A stretch of 64,000 bases of DNA from Janthinobacterium psychrotolerans (GCF_001677885.1 NZ_LOCQ01000060.1:248001-312000); one strand, 5' to 3'. Shown: positions 16,616 to 26,965, counted from the stretch's first letter. A program made the numbers and translations. Notes: generated by a model from the letters alone, not told the origin.

Positions 16616-17296
16616 ATGAGAATCCTCTTGGTGGAAGACGACCGCAAGGCGGCGCGGCTGCTGGCGCGCGGCTTGCAGGAAGAAGGGTTTGTGGTCGATG
16701 TGGCGCACAGCGCCGAAGAGGGCGAGGACGAAAGCTACGCCGTCGACTACGACCTGATCGTGCTCGACTGGATGTTGCCGGGCAAGCAGGGCATCGACTT
16801 TTGCCGCGACCTGCGTGCGCGTGCGATCCAGACGCCGGTGCTGATGCTGACCGCGCGCGACGCCACCGCCGACCGCGTCGCGGGCCTGAACACGGGCGCC
16901 GACGACTACCTGACCAAGCCTTTCGAATTCGAGGAACTGCTGGCGCGCATCCGCGCGCTGCTGCGCCGCTCCGACATCAGCCGCCCGCTGGTGCTGGCGC
17001 TGGCCGACCTGACGCTCGATCCGGTCAGCCACCAGGTCACGCGCGCCGGCGCGCCGCTGGTGCTCACGCCCAAGGAATACGCGATTCTGCTGATATTGCT
17101 GCGCCAGGCGGGCGAGGTGGTCAGCCGCGCCCGCCTGGCCGAGCAGATCTGGCAGGCGGACCTGATCGGCATCGACAACCTGATCGACGTCCATGTGCGC
17201 AATTTGCGCGGCAAGGTCGATGCGCCGGGCATGGCGCAGCTGATTCATACGGTGCGCGGGCGCGGCTTCCGCCTGGCGGAAAACAGCGGTGGTTAG
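16616..17296 (+). CDS. czcR: OmpR-family heavy-metal response regulator, CzcR type
   Basis: This 226-residue regulator has a receiver domain (acidic pair EDD at residues 7-9, phosphoacceptor Asp51 in IVLDWMLPG, Lys in DYLTKPFEFEELL) and a C-terminal winged helix (LTPKEYAILLILLRQAGEV, IDVHVRNLRGKVD, VRGRGFRLAE). It overlaps the kinase gene by 8 nt. The divergent position to czcBAC and similarity of layout to Cupriavidus and Pseudomonas czcRS make it the likely activator of that exporter in response to Zn, Cd or Co. Confidence 0.87.
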   Translation: MRILLVEDDRKAARLLARGLQEEGFVVDVAHSAEEGEDESYAVDYDLIVLDWMLPGKQGIDFCRDLRARAIQTPVLMLTARDATADRVAGLNTGADDYLTKPFEFEELLARIRALLRRSDISRPLVLALADLTLDPVSHQVTRAGAPLVLTPKEYAILLILLRQAGEVVSRARLAEQIWQADLIGIDNLIDVHVRNLRGKVDAPGMAQLIHTVRGRGFRLAENSGG

Positions 17297-18686
17297 CTTT
17301 CGCAAGCGCTTGCTGCTGGTGCACCTGGCGGTGATTTCGGCGATCGTCGCCTGCACCGCGCTGGCCGGCTACTGGGGCCTGTCGCGCGCCGTGCATGGCC
17401 AGCTCGATGCGGCCCTGCTGGCGCTGGGCGAGACGGAGATGGCGATGCTGCCGGCCGCGCCGCGCCAGCCGGTCAAGGTGCACGAGGTGTTGTCTGGCGC
17501 GTCGCCGCCGTCGCTGGTACGGCTCGACCGCCTGGTGCAGATCATCGACGGCCAGGGCCGCGTGCTGGCGCGCAGCCGCAACCTGGAAGCGGCGCAGCTG
17601 CCGGCCGACGCCGCCCTGCTGGCGCGCCTGGCCGCCGGCCAGACCGTGTTCGAGACCCTGCCCCGCTTCGGCGAGGAGCCGGTGCGCATGGTGTCGATTC
17701 CCGTGCGCGGTTCCAACGAGCGTCTGGCGGTGCAGGTGGCCGGATCGCTCGACGACGTCAACCGCGTGCTGGGAGCGGCCACCTTGCTGTTCGGCGCGCT
17801 GGCGCTGGCGCTGCTGGCGGCGGTTGGCCTGGCCGGCGAAATGCTGGCGCGCCGCGTGCTGGGCGCCATCGACGACGTGGTGCGCCAGGCGCGCTCGATC
17901 GGCGAGGCCAGCCTGGACCAGCGCCTGGCCCATGCCGGCACCCAGGATGAAATCGGCCGCCTGGTCGACACCCTGAACGCCATGCTCGACCGGCTGGAAA
18001 ACGGCTATGAGGCGCAGCGCCGCTTCACGGCCGACGCCTCGCACGAATTGCGCTCGCCGCTGTCGCGCCTGCGCACGGAAATCGAAATCACCCTGCGCCG
18101 CCCGCGCGACACGCCCGACTATGTCGCTGCGCTGGCGTCCTGCCTCGACGAGGTGCAGCGCCTGACCACCCTGGTCGAAGAGCTGCTGATGCTCACGCGG
18201 CTCGATGCGGGCCAGGAGCGCAATGCGCTCGAAACCGTGGATCTGGCGCCGCTGGCGCGCGCCGCCGCACGTCGCCTGGACAACGTGGCGGCGCAGCGCG
18301 GCATCCGCATCGTGTTCGATGAAGGCGCGCCCGTGCATGCGCGCGTGGCGGCCGGCCCCGCCGACCTGGTGCTGGCCAACCTGCTCGACAACGCCGTGAA
18401 GTTTTCGCCACCCGACAGCCTGATCACCGTGCACGTGACGCGCGACGGTGCCGATGCGCTGGTCGGCGTGGCCGACGCCGGCGCCGGCATCGGCGTGGAA
18501 GACCTGCCGCACCTGTTCGAACGCTTTTACCGCGGCGCCCAGGCGCGCGCGGGCGAAGCGCCCGGCTTCGGCCTGGGCCTGGCGCTGTCGCAGGCCATCG
18601 TGCATGCCTACGGCGGGCGCATCGAAGCGAGCAACCGGCCTGGCGGCGGTGCGCTGTTTACCATGCGCCTGCCCGCTTCAGGCTGA
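17289..18686 (+). CDS. czcS: heavy-metal sensor histidine kinase, CzcS type
   Basis: This 465-residue kinase has TM1 (about 11-31), a short periplasmic loop (about 32-160), TM2 (about 160-182) and a HAMP segment ending around residue 235. HisKA follows with His252 in DASHELRSPLSR, then an HATPase domain with LLDNAVKFSP, ADAGAGIG and GFGLGLALSQAIV. It begins with GTG at 17289, inside the last codons of czcR, so the two are translationally coupled. The periplasmic loop would sense metal ions exported by CzcBAC. The specific metal is not visible in the sequence. Confidence 0.87.
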   Translation: MVSFRKRLLLVHLAVISAIVACTALAGYWGLSRAVHGQLDAALLALGETEMAMLPAAPRQPVKVHEVLSGASPPSLVRLDRLVQIIDGQGRVLARSRNLEAAQLPADAALLARLAAGQTVFETLPRFGEEPVRMVSIPVRGSNERLAVQVAGSLDDVNRVLGAATLLFGALALALLAAVGLAGEMLARRVLGAIDDVVRQARSIGEASLDQRLAHAGTQDEIGRLVDTLNAMLDRLENGYEAQRRFTADASHELRSPLSRLRTEIEITLRRPRDTPDYVAALASCLDEVQRLTTLVEELLMLTRLDAGQERNALETVDLAPLARAAARRLDNVAAQRGIRIVFDEGAPVHARVAAGPADLVLANLLDNAVKFSPPDSLITVHVTRDGADALVGVADAGAGIGVEDLPHLFERFYRGAQARAGEAPGFGLGLALSQAIVHAYGGRIEASNRPGGGALFTMRLPASG

Positions 18687-18710
18687 AGCCCTCTCGGGCA
18701 GCCGCCGCGT

Positions 18711-18732
18711 CGTCCCCGCCAGTGCGGGGACG
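18711..18732. repeat. GC-rich hairpin between convergent czcS and RND genes
   Basis: CGTCCCCGC and its exact inverse GCGGGGACG enclose a 4-nt loop. This CCCCGC-loop-GCGGGG unit is typical of short dispersed palindromes in Burkholderiales and lies between two convergent genes. It could terminate both, but no T-run follows. Confidence 0.5.
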
Positions 18733-18762
18733 GTGAAGGCGATCTTGGACTGCTTAGTGTGC

Positions 18763-21700
18763 TTAATGTGCCTTGCCGACGACCGCGAGCTTGCCGTCGT
18801 CTTCGGGCTCGTGCTCGCCGCCGCCAAAGAAGCGCGCCGCGCGCTTGCCCAGGCTGTCGAGGTAGGTGTAGGCCACCGGCACCACCACCAGGGTCAGCAG
18901 GGTCGAGGTGAGCACGCCGCCGATCACGGCGCGCCCCATCGGCGCCTGCGATTCGCCGCCGTCGCCCATGCCAATCGCCATCGGCAGCATGCCGAACACC
19001 ATCGCCAGGGTGGTCATCAAAATCGGCCGCAGGCGCACCTGGCCCGCTTCCATCAGCGCTGCGAACTGCCCCAGGCCTTCGCGCTGGCGCTGGTTGGTAA
19101 AGTCGACCAGCAGGATGGCGTTTTTCGTCACCAGCCCCATCAGCATGATAAAGCCGATCACCGAGAAGATATTCAGGGTGCTGCCGGTGATTAACAGGGC
19201 CAGCAGCACGCCGATCAGGGAGAGCGGCAGCGACACCATGATGGCGATTGGCTGCAAAAAGCTGCCGAACTGCGAGGCGAGCACCAGGTAGATGAAGATC
19301 ACGGCGATCCCCAGCGCCATCATCGCGCCGCCCATGGTTTCGGCCATCTGCTGCGCATTGCCGGCCACGTCGAAGCGCACGCCCGGTGGCAGCGCGATCG
19401 ACTTGATGGCCTTTTGCACATCGGCGTCGACGTCGCCGGCCGGGCGCCCCTGCACGCCGGCATAGATGGCGACCCGGCGCTGCAGTGCCTGGCGTTTCAA
19501 TACCTGCGGACTGGACGAGGGCACGAAGTCGACCACCTGGCGCAGCGGGATCATGATCGGCTTGCCGCTGGCGTCGAGTTTGCTGGACGCCAGCGACAGG
19601 TCGGCCAGGTCGGCCACCTTCTGGCGGCCCGACTTGGGCAGCTGCACGTTGACGTCGTAGTTCTGGCCGTCGGACGCCAGCCAGTGGCTGACCGTGTCGC
19701 CGGCCACAAACGGGCGCAGCGCATTGCCGATCTGCTGCACCGACAGGCCCAGGTCGCTGGCCAGTTCGTTGTTGATCTTGATGGTGGTCGACGGGTTGGC
19801 GCCTTCCTGGCTGTATTCCATGTCGGCCAGGCCCTTGATGGCGCGCATCTTGTCCATCAAGGTGTGGGCCACCGCATCGAGCTTGCCTTCATCGGTGCCG
19901 AGAATGGCGATAAAGATCGGCCGCTGGCCCACCGACAGGGTGATGCCGGCGATCGGCGCCAGGCGCTCGCGGATCAGTTTTTCCAGTTCCTGCTGCGAGC
20001 GGCGCTGGTGGGTTTTCACGTCCGTCAGTTTCAGGTTCACTTCGGCGGCGTTGCGGCCATCGGGGGTGCCGACGTTGGCCACCAGGCTGTCGATTTCGGG
20101 GAACTGTTTCAAGGCCTGCTCGATCTGGCGCACTTTGCTGTCGGTGTATTCCAGGCTGGAGCCGACCGGCGTCTTGAAGCGCAGGTTGACCCAGCCCTGG
20201 TCGGTTTCCGGGAACATCTCGCCGCCGATCATGGGCACTAGCATCAGGCTGCCGGCGAACAGGGCGACGGCGGTGGCCAGGGTGGTCTTGCGCCAGCGCA
20301 GGGCCACCGCCAGCACCTTGCCGTACCAGACGTGCAGGCGGTCGATGCCGGTTTCCAGCCAGGCCATGAAGCGGCCCAGCCACGGCGCGTACTTGAAGCG
20401 GTCCTTGACCGGGTCGCGCCACACCGACGACAGCATCGGGTCGAGCGTGAAGCTGACGAACAGCGACACCAGCACCGCCACCGCCACGGTAATGCCGAAC
20501 TGCAGAAAGAAGCGGCCGATAATGCCGTCCATGAAGGCGACCGGCACGAACACGGCGACGATGGCAAAGGTGGTGGCCATCACGGCCAGGCCGATTTCAT
20601 TGGTGCCGTCGTTGGCCGCCTTGTAGTGGTTCTTGCCCATGCCCAGGTGGCGCACGATGTTTTCGCGCACCACGATGGCGTCGTCGATCAGCAGACCGAT
20701 GCACAAGGAGAGCGCCATCAGGGTCAGGAAATTGAGCGTAAAGCCGAAGGCCTTCATGGCGATAAAGCTGGCCAGCACCGAAATCGGCAAGGTCAAGCCG
20801 GTGATGATGGTGCTGCGCCACGAGTGCAGGAACAGGAACACGATCACCATGGTCAATATCGCGCCTTCGATGATGGTGCGCTTGACGTTATTGAGCTGGC
20901 TTTGCACGCGCTCCGATTCGTCGTCGAGCACGCGCAGGCTGATATCGGCCGGCAGCGTCTTTTGCAGGTCGGCCGCCACTTTCAGTATGCCGGTGCCCAC
21001 TTCGACCACATTGGCGTCCTGCACCTTGGTGATCTCCATGGTCACGGCCTGCTGGCCGTTCATGCGCGAGATCGACAGCTCTTCCTGCTCGCCATCGACG
21101 ACGGTGGCCACCTGGTCCAGGTAGACCGGGCCGACGGCGCGGCGCGCGACGATGATCTTGCCGAATTCGCGCGCATCCTTGATCTTGCCTTCCACGCGCA
21201 CCAGTTGTTCGGCCGCGCCGTGGCTGATCGAGCCGGCCGGCAGGTTGGTATTGGTGGCCTGGATGGCGCGGATCACTTCGTCGACGCCGATGCCCTGGGC
21301 ATTGAGTTCGACCGGCTTCATGCTGATCAGGATCTGGCGCGCACGCAGGCCGCGCAGCTTGACCTGGCCGACCCCGGCCACGCTCTGGAAGCGCTTGCTG
21401 ATCACCTGCTCCGTCATGGTCGACAGCTCGCGCAGGCCATGCCCGGTCGAGGTCAGCACGATGGTGGCGATCGGGCGCTCGTTGTCGCCTTCGGCGCGCG
21501 CGATGAACGGGTCCTTGGCTTCCTTGGGAAAGCGCGGGCGCACCAGGGCCACCTTGTCGCGCAGGTCCTGCATGGCCTTGTCCATATTGGTCGACAGCTC
21601 GAATTCCAGGTAGACGCCGGCGCGTCCTTCCCACGAGTTGGCGCGGATGGTCTTGATGCCGCTGACGGTGTTGACGGCGTCTTCGATCGGGCGCGTGATG

Positions 21701-21885
21701 TCGTTTTCCACCGCTTCGGGCGAGGCGCCCGGGTAATTGACTTCAATCGCGGCAAACGGAAACTGCACGCTGGGCATGCTTTCCACGCCCAGGCCCCGGT
21801 ATGAAAACACGCCCAGCACCACCAGCGCCACCATCACCATGGTGGCGAACACGGGATTCTGGATACTGACTTTGGTCATCCACAT
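18763..21885 (-). CDS. RND multidrug efflux permease, HAE family
   Basis: This 1040-residue inner-membrane pump begins MWMTKVSIQNPVFATMVMV, with the start possibly at the second Met. It has the AcrB-like two-fold layout of 12 TM segments and two large periplasmic domains. TM4 contains GLLIDDAIVVREN with the paired Asp residues that carry protons. The porter-domain stretch VNYPGASPEAVENDITRPIE is an HAE signature. It lacks the HME acidic triad seen in CzcA, so it should export organic compounds rather than metals. The adaptor gene is 3 nt upstream; no TolC homologue is adjacent, so it must borrow an outer-membrane channel. Confidence 0.9.
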   Translation of the reverse strand: MWMTKVSIQNPVFATMVMVALVVLGVFSYRGLGVESMPSVQFPFAAIEVNYPGASPEAVENDITRPIEDAVNTVSGIKTIRANSWEGRAGVYLEFELSTNMDKAMQDLRDKVALVRPRFPKEAKDPFIARAEGDNERPIATIVLTSTGHGLRELSTMTEQVISKRFQSVAGVGQVKLRGLRARQILISMKPVELNAQGIGVDEVIRAIQATNTNLPAGSISHGAAEQLVRVEGKIKDAREFGKIIVARRAVGPVYLDQVATVVDGEQEELSISRMNGQQAVTMEITKVQDANVVEVGTGILKVAADLQKTLPADISLRVLDDESERVQSQLNNVKRTIIEGAILTMVIVFLFLHSWRSTIITGLTLPISVLASFIAMKAFGFTLNFLTLMALSLCIGLLIDDAIVVRENIVRHLGMGKNHYKAANDGTNEIGLAVMATTFAIVAVFVPVAFMDGIIGRFFLQFGITVAVAVLVSLFVSFTLDPMLSSVWRDPVKDRFKYAPWLGRFMAWLETGIDRLHVWYGKVLAVALRWRKTTLATAVALFAGSLMLVPMIGGEMFPETDQGWVNLRFKTPVGSSLEYTDSKVRQIEQALKQFPEIDSLVANVGTPDGRNAAEVNLKLTDVKTHQRRSQQELEKLIRERLAPIAGITLSVGQRPIFIAILGTDEGKLDAVAHTLMDKMRAIKGLADMEYSQEGANPSTTIKINNELASDLGLSVQQIGNALRPFVAGDTVSHWLASDGQNYDVNVQLPKSGRQKVADLADLSLASSKLDASGKPIMIPLRQVVDFVPSSSPQVLKRQALQRRVAIYAGVQGRPAGDVDADVQKAIKSIALPPGVRFDVAGNAQQMAETMGGAMMALGIAVIFIYLVLASQFGSFLQPIAIMVSLPLSLIGVLLALLITGSTLNIFSVIGFIMLMGLVTKNAILLVDFTNQRQREGLGQFAALMEAGQVRLRPILMTTLAMVFGMLPMAIGMGDGGESQAPMGRAVIGGVLTSTLLTLVVVPVAYTYLDSLGKRAARFFGGGEHEPEDDGKLAVVGKAH

Positions 21886-21888
21886 GGT

Positions 21889-23139
21889 TCAGCCTTTCGG
21901 TGCCGGCGCGGCCGGTGGTGTCGCCACTGCCGTGGCAGCGGCGGGCGTTGCGCCAAAGGTCACGCCATGGCCGGGTTTGACGCCATCGAGTTTGGCGACG
22001 ATCACTCTGGCGCCGGGCGCCAGGCCTTCCTTGACCTCCGCATAGCCTTCGTCTTCATTGCGCAGGCCCAGGGTGATCGCCTGCGCGACCACCTTGTTGT
22101 CGACCACGGCGTACACCACCGTGCCCTGCTTTTCCGTGCGCACGGCCGTCAAGGGCACCATCGGCGCGACGATCGAGCGTTCGGTGACGATGCTGCCCTT
22201 GGCGAACATGCCGCCGCGCAGGGCGCCATCGCCATTGTCGACGGCGATATACACCAGCATGGCGCGCGAGCCGCTTTCGGTGGTGGGGTTGATGCGCGCC
22301 ACCTTGCCGCCAAAGTCGCGCGCGCCAAAGCCGTCGACCTTGAAGCGCACGTCCTGGCCGATTCTGATGCGCGGGATTTCCGCACTCGGCACGGGCGCTT
22401 CCAGGGTCAGTTGCGCCAGGTTGACGATGGTGTAGACCGGCATGTCGGGCGCGACCTTTTCGCCGGCCTGCACATGGCGCTTGCTGACGATGCCGGCCAT
22501 CGGCGCGCGGATCACGGTGTCGGCCAGCGCGATGCGGGCAATCTCCACCATGGCGGCGGCGGACTTGACGCTGGCGCGCGCCAGGTCGACCGAGTTTAGC
22601 GTCGTGTCGTAGGCGGTCTGCGAGATGTATTTCTGCTTGAGCAGCGCCTGGCTGTTCGCTTCGTTCTTGCTGGCCATCGACAGGCGCGCCTGCGCTTCGT
22701 CGAGCATGGCCTGCTGCTGCGTCAGGCGCGCGCGCTGGTCGGCCGCATCCAGGCGCAGCAGCACCTGGCCGCCCGACACCTGCTGGCCTTCCTGCACCGT
22801 CGTTTCGCGGATTTCGCCAGACACCTTGGCCTTGATGGTGGCCTGGTTCAAGGGCGCCAGCGATCCGGACAGGGGCAGGCTGACACTCAGTGCGCGTGCA
22901 GTGATGGCGGCCACGTCGCCCTGCGCCAGTTCATGCACGGGCGCTTTTTCCTGTTCCTTTTTCTTGGCCGCCTGCGCTTGGGCCGCCTTGGCGGCTTGTT
23001 GTTTTGACTGCAGCACCGTCCAGCCGCCGCCGGCCAGGCCCAGCACCAGCAGGATCAGCACGGGCGCGCGCCAGCGGCGCGGGCGGCGGGTCGCGGCGAA
23101 AGGGAGCGGCGGCAGCGGGGACGTGGTCTCGTTTTTCAT
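21889..23139 (-). CDS. RND periplasmic adaptor (membrane-fusion protein)
   Basis: This 416-residue adaptor has one N-terminal signal anchor (about residues 25-43, LILLVLGLAGGGW) without lipobox, followed by an Ala/Lys/Gln-rich segment. The lipoyl half-motifs are IKAKVSGEIRETTVQEGQQV and VIRAPMAGIVSKRHVQAGE, with an alpha-hairpin between them. The C-terminus is a low-complexity Ala/Pro/Thr tail. The permease gene starts 3 nt after its stop codon, so the two form one operon. About 300 nt upstream (23140-23435) hold no gene that I can support and would contain its promoter and that of the divergent GGDEF/EAL gene. Confidence 0.88.
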   Translation of the reverse strand: MKNETTSPLPPLPFAATRRPRRWRAPVLILLVLGLAGGGWTVLQSKQQAAKAAQAQAAKKKEQEKAPVHELAQGDVAAITARALSVSLPLSGSLAPLNQATIKAKVSGEIRETTVQEGQQVSGGQVLLRLDAADQRARLTQQQAMLDEAQARLSMASKNEANSQALLKQKYISQTAYDTTLNSVDLARASVKSAAAMVEIARIALADTVIRAPMAGIVSKRHVQAGEKVAPDMPVYTIVNLAQLTLEAPVPSAEIPRIRIGQDVRFKVDGFGARDFGGKVARINPTTESGSRAMLVYIAVDNGDGALRGGMFAKGSIVTERSIVAPMVPLTAVRTEKQGTVVYAVVDNKVVAQAITLGLRNEDEGYAEVKEGLAPGARVIVAKLDGVKPGHGVTFGATPAAATAVATPPAAPAPKG

Positions 23140-23435
23140 AGGATACTTTTAGAGTAGGGGCATTCGGGTAGCGCAGCGCCGTGGCGGGCCGCCATGGCAC
23201 GCCTGCCACGGCACCGGCTCACGGCGATGCGCATGTTGCCACTTTATGAAGATTGCCGATTATTTGCCAGCCCCATGCGACAGATTGCACAAAAACGGGG
23301 CTGGAATGCACGCTGGGGCGATGGGAACGGGACGCGATGCTTGTGCAGTCTCAATAAGCCGATACGCTGGCAGGCAAGAATGGGAGCGATGGTTGCGCCA
23401 CCGGGCGGGCTGTCAAGCGAACGAAGGGGAAGCGC

Positions 23436-25952
23436 ATGGTTGACCCGATTGCCAGGCCCGCCGCCTCGCCGGGCCGTTTGCTGGCCTGCGCGCCCGCGGA
23501 CGCGGGGCTGGCCGCCCAGGCGCTCGACTTCCTGGCCATTATCGCCGCCGCCGTCGAGCAGGCGCCGGGCATGGCCGTGCGCGGCATCGACCGCGACGGC
23601 ATCGTGCGCTACTGGAGTCCGGGCGCCGCGCGCCTGTATGGCGTGCGCACCGAGCAGGCCGTCGGCCAGCCCTGGACCTGGGTGGCGCACGCCGCCGTGC
23701 CCGAACTGGCCGGCGAACTGGCCGACGGTTTCGGGCCGGAACTGGCGCTGGTGCTGGCCGGCGGCAAGGCCAGGCCGGCGCGACTGTGGCAGACGGGGCT
23801 GGACGGCGCCGGCCCGCGCTGCTTCTGTTCCACCCTGTTCCCGCTGCTGCACGAGGGCAGGGTACGCCACGTGGTGTGCATCGACGTCGACATCACGGCC
23901 GGCAGCCACGACGGCATGCCGGCCGGCGCGCTGCTGCTGATGGCCGACCATTTCCGCCAGCTGTACGACAAATCATCGGACGCCATCGTGCTGCTGCGCG
24001 ACGAGCATATCGCCGAAGCCAATCCGGCCGCGGTGGCGCTGTTCCAGTGCGAGGACCGGCAGCGCCTGCTGGGGCGGCGCCTCAGCGATTTTTCGCCGCT
24101 GCGCCAGCCCGGTGGCGAAGTGTCGGCCGTGCTGGGCGCGCAGATGGCGGCCCAGGCGCATGCGCACGGCAACCGCCGCTACGAGTGGCGCTACCTGACC
24201 TGCCTGGGCGAGCTGTTCTGGGGCGAAGTGCTGCTCACCTCCGTCACGGTCGACCACAGCTACCTGTTCTACGCCGTGGTGCGCGACATCTCCGCGCGCA
24301 AGCTGGCCGAGCGTTCGCTGCACCTGGCCGCGCAGGTGGTCGAGCATGCGCGCGAGGCCATCGTGGTGATGGATGAACAGCAGCAGGTGGTGAGCATCAA
24401 CCCGGCCTACAGCGAGACCAGCGGCTATCGCCTGCAAGACCTGCTGGGCCGGCGCTTCATTGATGTGGCCAGCGCCGAACAGCAGGCGGTGCTGGCGCAG
24501 GCGTGGGACGCGGTGCGGCGCGACGGCCACTGGCAGGGCGAGTTGCTGGCGCCGCGCAAGGCGGGCGCGCCGTATCCTGCCTGGCTGTCGCTCACCGCCA
24601 TCGTCGACCATGCGGGCCAGCCCAGCAACTACATGGCCATCCTGCTCGATATCAGCGAGCGCAAGAAAGACGAAGAGCAGACCCGCCACCTGGCCGAGCA
24701 TGACTTTCTGACCGATCTGCCGAACCGCGTGCTGCTGCGCGACCGGCTGTCGCTGGCGCTGGCCGCCGCGCGGCGCAAGCTGCACATGCTGGCCGTGCTG
24801 TACCTGGATCTCGACCACTTCAAGCAGATCAACGACAGCATGGGCCACCATGTGGGCGACCTGCTGCTCAAGGAGGTGGCGCGGCGCCTGGTGCGCTGCG
24901 TGCGCGGCGTCGATACGGTCAGCCGCCACGGCGGCGACGAATTCGTCATCCTGCTGGCCGAAGTGGGCGGCGCCGACCAGGCGGCCCACGTGGCGGCCAG
25001 CGTGCTGCAGGCCGTGACCCAGGTCTATCAGCTGGGCCAGTACGAGCTGCATGTGTCGGTCTCGATCGGCGTCTCCGTGTTTCCCGGCGACGGCGACGAC
25101 ATCGACGCGCTGATGCATAACGCCGACGTCGCCATGTACCACGCCAAGAGCCGCGGCCGCGACAATGTCCAGTTCTTCAACGCCGACATGAACGCCCATA
25201 TCGTCGAGCGCGCCAGCCTGGAACACGATTTGCGCGCGGCGCTTGGCAAGGGCGAATTCGTGCTCGACTGCCAGCCCGTGATCGCCATCGCCAGCGGCAT
25301 GGTGGTCGCCTGCGAAGCGCTGCTGCGCTGGCGCCACCCGCAGCTGGGCCTGCTGCTGCCCGAGCGCTTTATGGGCGTGGCCGAAGAATGCGGCCTGATG
25401 GTGCCGATCGGCGGCTGGGTCCTGCGCCAGGCCTGCGTACAGGCCCGCGCCTGGCATGACGCCGGCCACCTGCTGGCCGTCAGCGTCAACCTGTCGGCCG
25501 CGCAGTGCATGCAGAACCAGCTGCCGCATGACGTGGAAGAAGCGCTGCACGGCGCCGGCCTGCCGCCCGCGTATCTGGAACTGGAGGTGACTGAAAGCAT
25601 CCTCATGAAAGGCGGCACGCGCCTGATGGAGATGCTGGCGCAGCTGCGCGCGCTGGGCGTGAGCATCAGCATCGACGACTTCGGCACCGGCTATTCACGC
25701 CTGGGCACGCTGCGCCAGTACCCGGTCGACAAGCTGAAAATCGACCCCTCGTTCCTGCAAGGCGACGACCTGACGGTGGCCGCCACCATCATCGCCATGG
25801 CGCGCCAGCTGCACTTGACGGTGATCGCCGAAGGCGTGGAAACGGCGCAGCAGCTGGCCTGCCTGCGCGAGCAGGGCTGCGACCAGTACCAGGGCCGGCA
25901 TGCGAGCGCGCAGGTGGAGGGGAGCGCGCTGGGAAGGCTGCTGGTCAGCTGA
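23436..25952 (+). CDS. PAS-PAS-PAS-GGDEF-EAL cyclic-di-GMP enzyme
   Basis: This 838-residue cytosolic protein has three PAS-like segments (about 30-140, 175-290 and 300-415), a GGDEF domain (about 425-585) and an EAL domain (about 595-835). The GGDEF motif is intact (SRHGGDEFVILL), so diguanylate cyclase activity is possible. The EAL domain keeps CEALLRWRHP, LEVTESILM, IDDFGTGYS, KLKIDPSF and AEGVETAQQ, consistent with phosphodiesterase activity. The usual QGYxxS motif near the end reads QGRHAS. There are no membrane segments, so PAS domains probably sense an internal signal. The last 8 nt overlap the convergent EEP gene. Confidence 0.9.
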   Translation: MVDPIARPAASPGRLLACAPADAGLAAQALDFLAIIAAAVEQAPGMAVRGIDRDGIVRYWSPGAARLYGVRTEQAVGQPWTWVAHAAVPELAGELADGFGPELALVLAGGKARPARLWQTGLDGAGPRCFCSTLFPLLHEGRVRHVVCIDVDITAGSHDGMPAGALLLMADHFRQLYDKSSDAIVLLRDEHIAEANPAAVALFQCEDRQRLLGRRLSDFSPLRQPGGEVSAVLGAQMAAQAHAHGNRRYEWRYLTCLGELFWGEVLLTSVTVDHSYLFYAVVRDISARKLAERSLHLAAQVVEHAREAIVVMDEQQQVVSINPAYSETSGYRLQDLLGRRFIDVASAEQQAVLAQAWDAVRRDGHWQGELLAPRKAGAPYPAWLSLTAIVDHAGQPSNYMAILLDISERKKDEEQTRHLAEHDFLTDLPNRVLLRDRLSLALAAARRKLHMLAVLYLDLDHFKQINDSMGHHVGDLLLKEVARRLVRCVRGVDTVSRHGGDEFVILLAEVGGADQAAHVAASVLQAVTQVYQLGQYELHVSVSIGVSVFPGDGDDIDALMHNADVAMYHAKSRGRDNVQFFNADMNAHIVERASLEHDLRAALGKGEFVLDCQPVIAIASGMVVACEALLRWRHPQLGLLLPERFMGVAEECGLMVPIGGWVLRQACVQARAWHDAGHLLAVSVNLSAAQCMQNQLPHDVEEALHGAGLPPAYLELEVTESILMKGGTRLMEMLAQLRALGVSISIDDFGTGYSRLGTLRQYPVDKLKIDPSFLQGDDLTVAATIIAMARQLHLTVIAEGVETAQQLACLREQGCDQYQGRHASAQVEGSALGRLLVS

Positions 25953-26928
25953 GATTGAATAGCCTGATGCGCGCCACCACCTGCCCATGGTCCGACGCCT
26001 GCGGCAGCGCCTGCAGCAGGTGGTCATTCACATACAGCACGTCCTGCACCGCACCGATGGCGCGCGGCGAGGCGGGGTGGAAGTGCTCGGAGACGAGGAT
26101 ATGGTCGATCGTCATGTAGGTGCTGTCGTGCACATTGGTATAGCCCACATGGCGCAGATAGTCCTGGCGCAGCTGGATGGCGTTGCAGTCGTACAGGCGT
26201 TCGCGCATTTCCGGCAGGTCGCTGCCGGGCTCGCACGGCGCGCCGGCGCCCATCACGATCGAGGTGGTGACGGCGCTGGCGATGTCGTTGAAGTCGCCCA
26301 GCACGATGCAGGGCCGGCCACTACGACCCAGGTCGCTCACCAGCACGCGCAGCGCCACCGCTTCGGCGCCACGCCGCTGCAACGATCGCAGGTTGGCCAG
26401 CGCATAGCTGCGCGCATCGGCGCCGTCGCCATGGCGGTAGTCGGGCCGGCGCGATTTCAGATGCACCACCAGCACGTCGGTGATCTGGCCGCCGGGCAGG
26501 ATTACCTGCGCATGCAGCGGCGGGCGGGCGAAGCGCGACAGGGTGGCGTCTTCCGGATGGCCGTCGGCCGGCATCGCCACGCCGGCGGGAAACTCGGCGT
26601 AGGCCACGCTGGGGCCGGCCAGTGGCAGGCGCGACACCAGCGCCACGGTCGGCAGCAGGCGCTCCGGGCCGTCGGGCGCGTCGTAGCCGGCCTGCACCGC
26701 GTCGCGGTAATGGCGCGTGCGCGACAGCACGTCGCGCAGGGCGGCCTGCGAGAAGACTTCCTGAAAACCGATCACGTCGGCGTCGAGCAAATCGATCTGG
26801 TGCGCCGTCCATTCCGCCTTGGCGTCGTACTGTTCCTGGCTCAAGGGCGCCAGGTTGTCATACAGCTTGGCGCCCGGCGGGGCAAGATTGCAGACATTGA
26901 AGGTGGCAAAGCGTATTTCTTGCTGCAT
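25945..26928 (-). CDS. endonuclease/exonuclease/phosphatase-family protein
   Basis: This 327-residue EEP-fold metal-dependent phosphohydrolase starts at the ATG at 26928, because GGAG lies eight nt before it; a GTG at 26937 would have its ribosome site too close. Motifs: FATFNVCNL, GFQEVFSQ with the metal-binding Glu, VLGDFNDIAS, DHILVS and SDHGQVVARI with the final Asp-His. No signal peptide is seen. The fold covers nucleases, lipid phosphatases and sphingomyelinases, so the substrate cannot be named. It ends inside the convergent GGDEF/EAL gene and diverges from ybaK. Confidence 0.82.
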   Translation of the reverse strand: MQQEIRFATFNVCNLAPPGAKLYDNLAPLSQEQYDAKAEWTAHQIDLLDADVIGFQEVFSQAALRDVLSRTRHYRDAVQAGYDAPDGPERLLPTVALVSRLPLAGPSVAYAEFPAGVAMPADGHPEDATLSRFARPPLHAQVILPGGQITDVLVVHLKSRRPDYRHGDGADARSYALANLRSLQRRGAEAVALRVLVSDLGRSGRPCIVLGDFNDIASAVTTSIVMGAGAPCEPGSDLPEMRERLYDCNAIQLRQDYLRHVGYTNVHDSTYMTIDHILVSEHFHPASPRAIGAVQDVLYVNDHLLQALPQASDHGQVVARIRLFNLS

Positions 26929-26965
26929 AATTAGCACTCCTCACTGAACGATCAGCGTATCACGC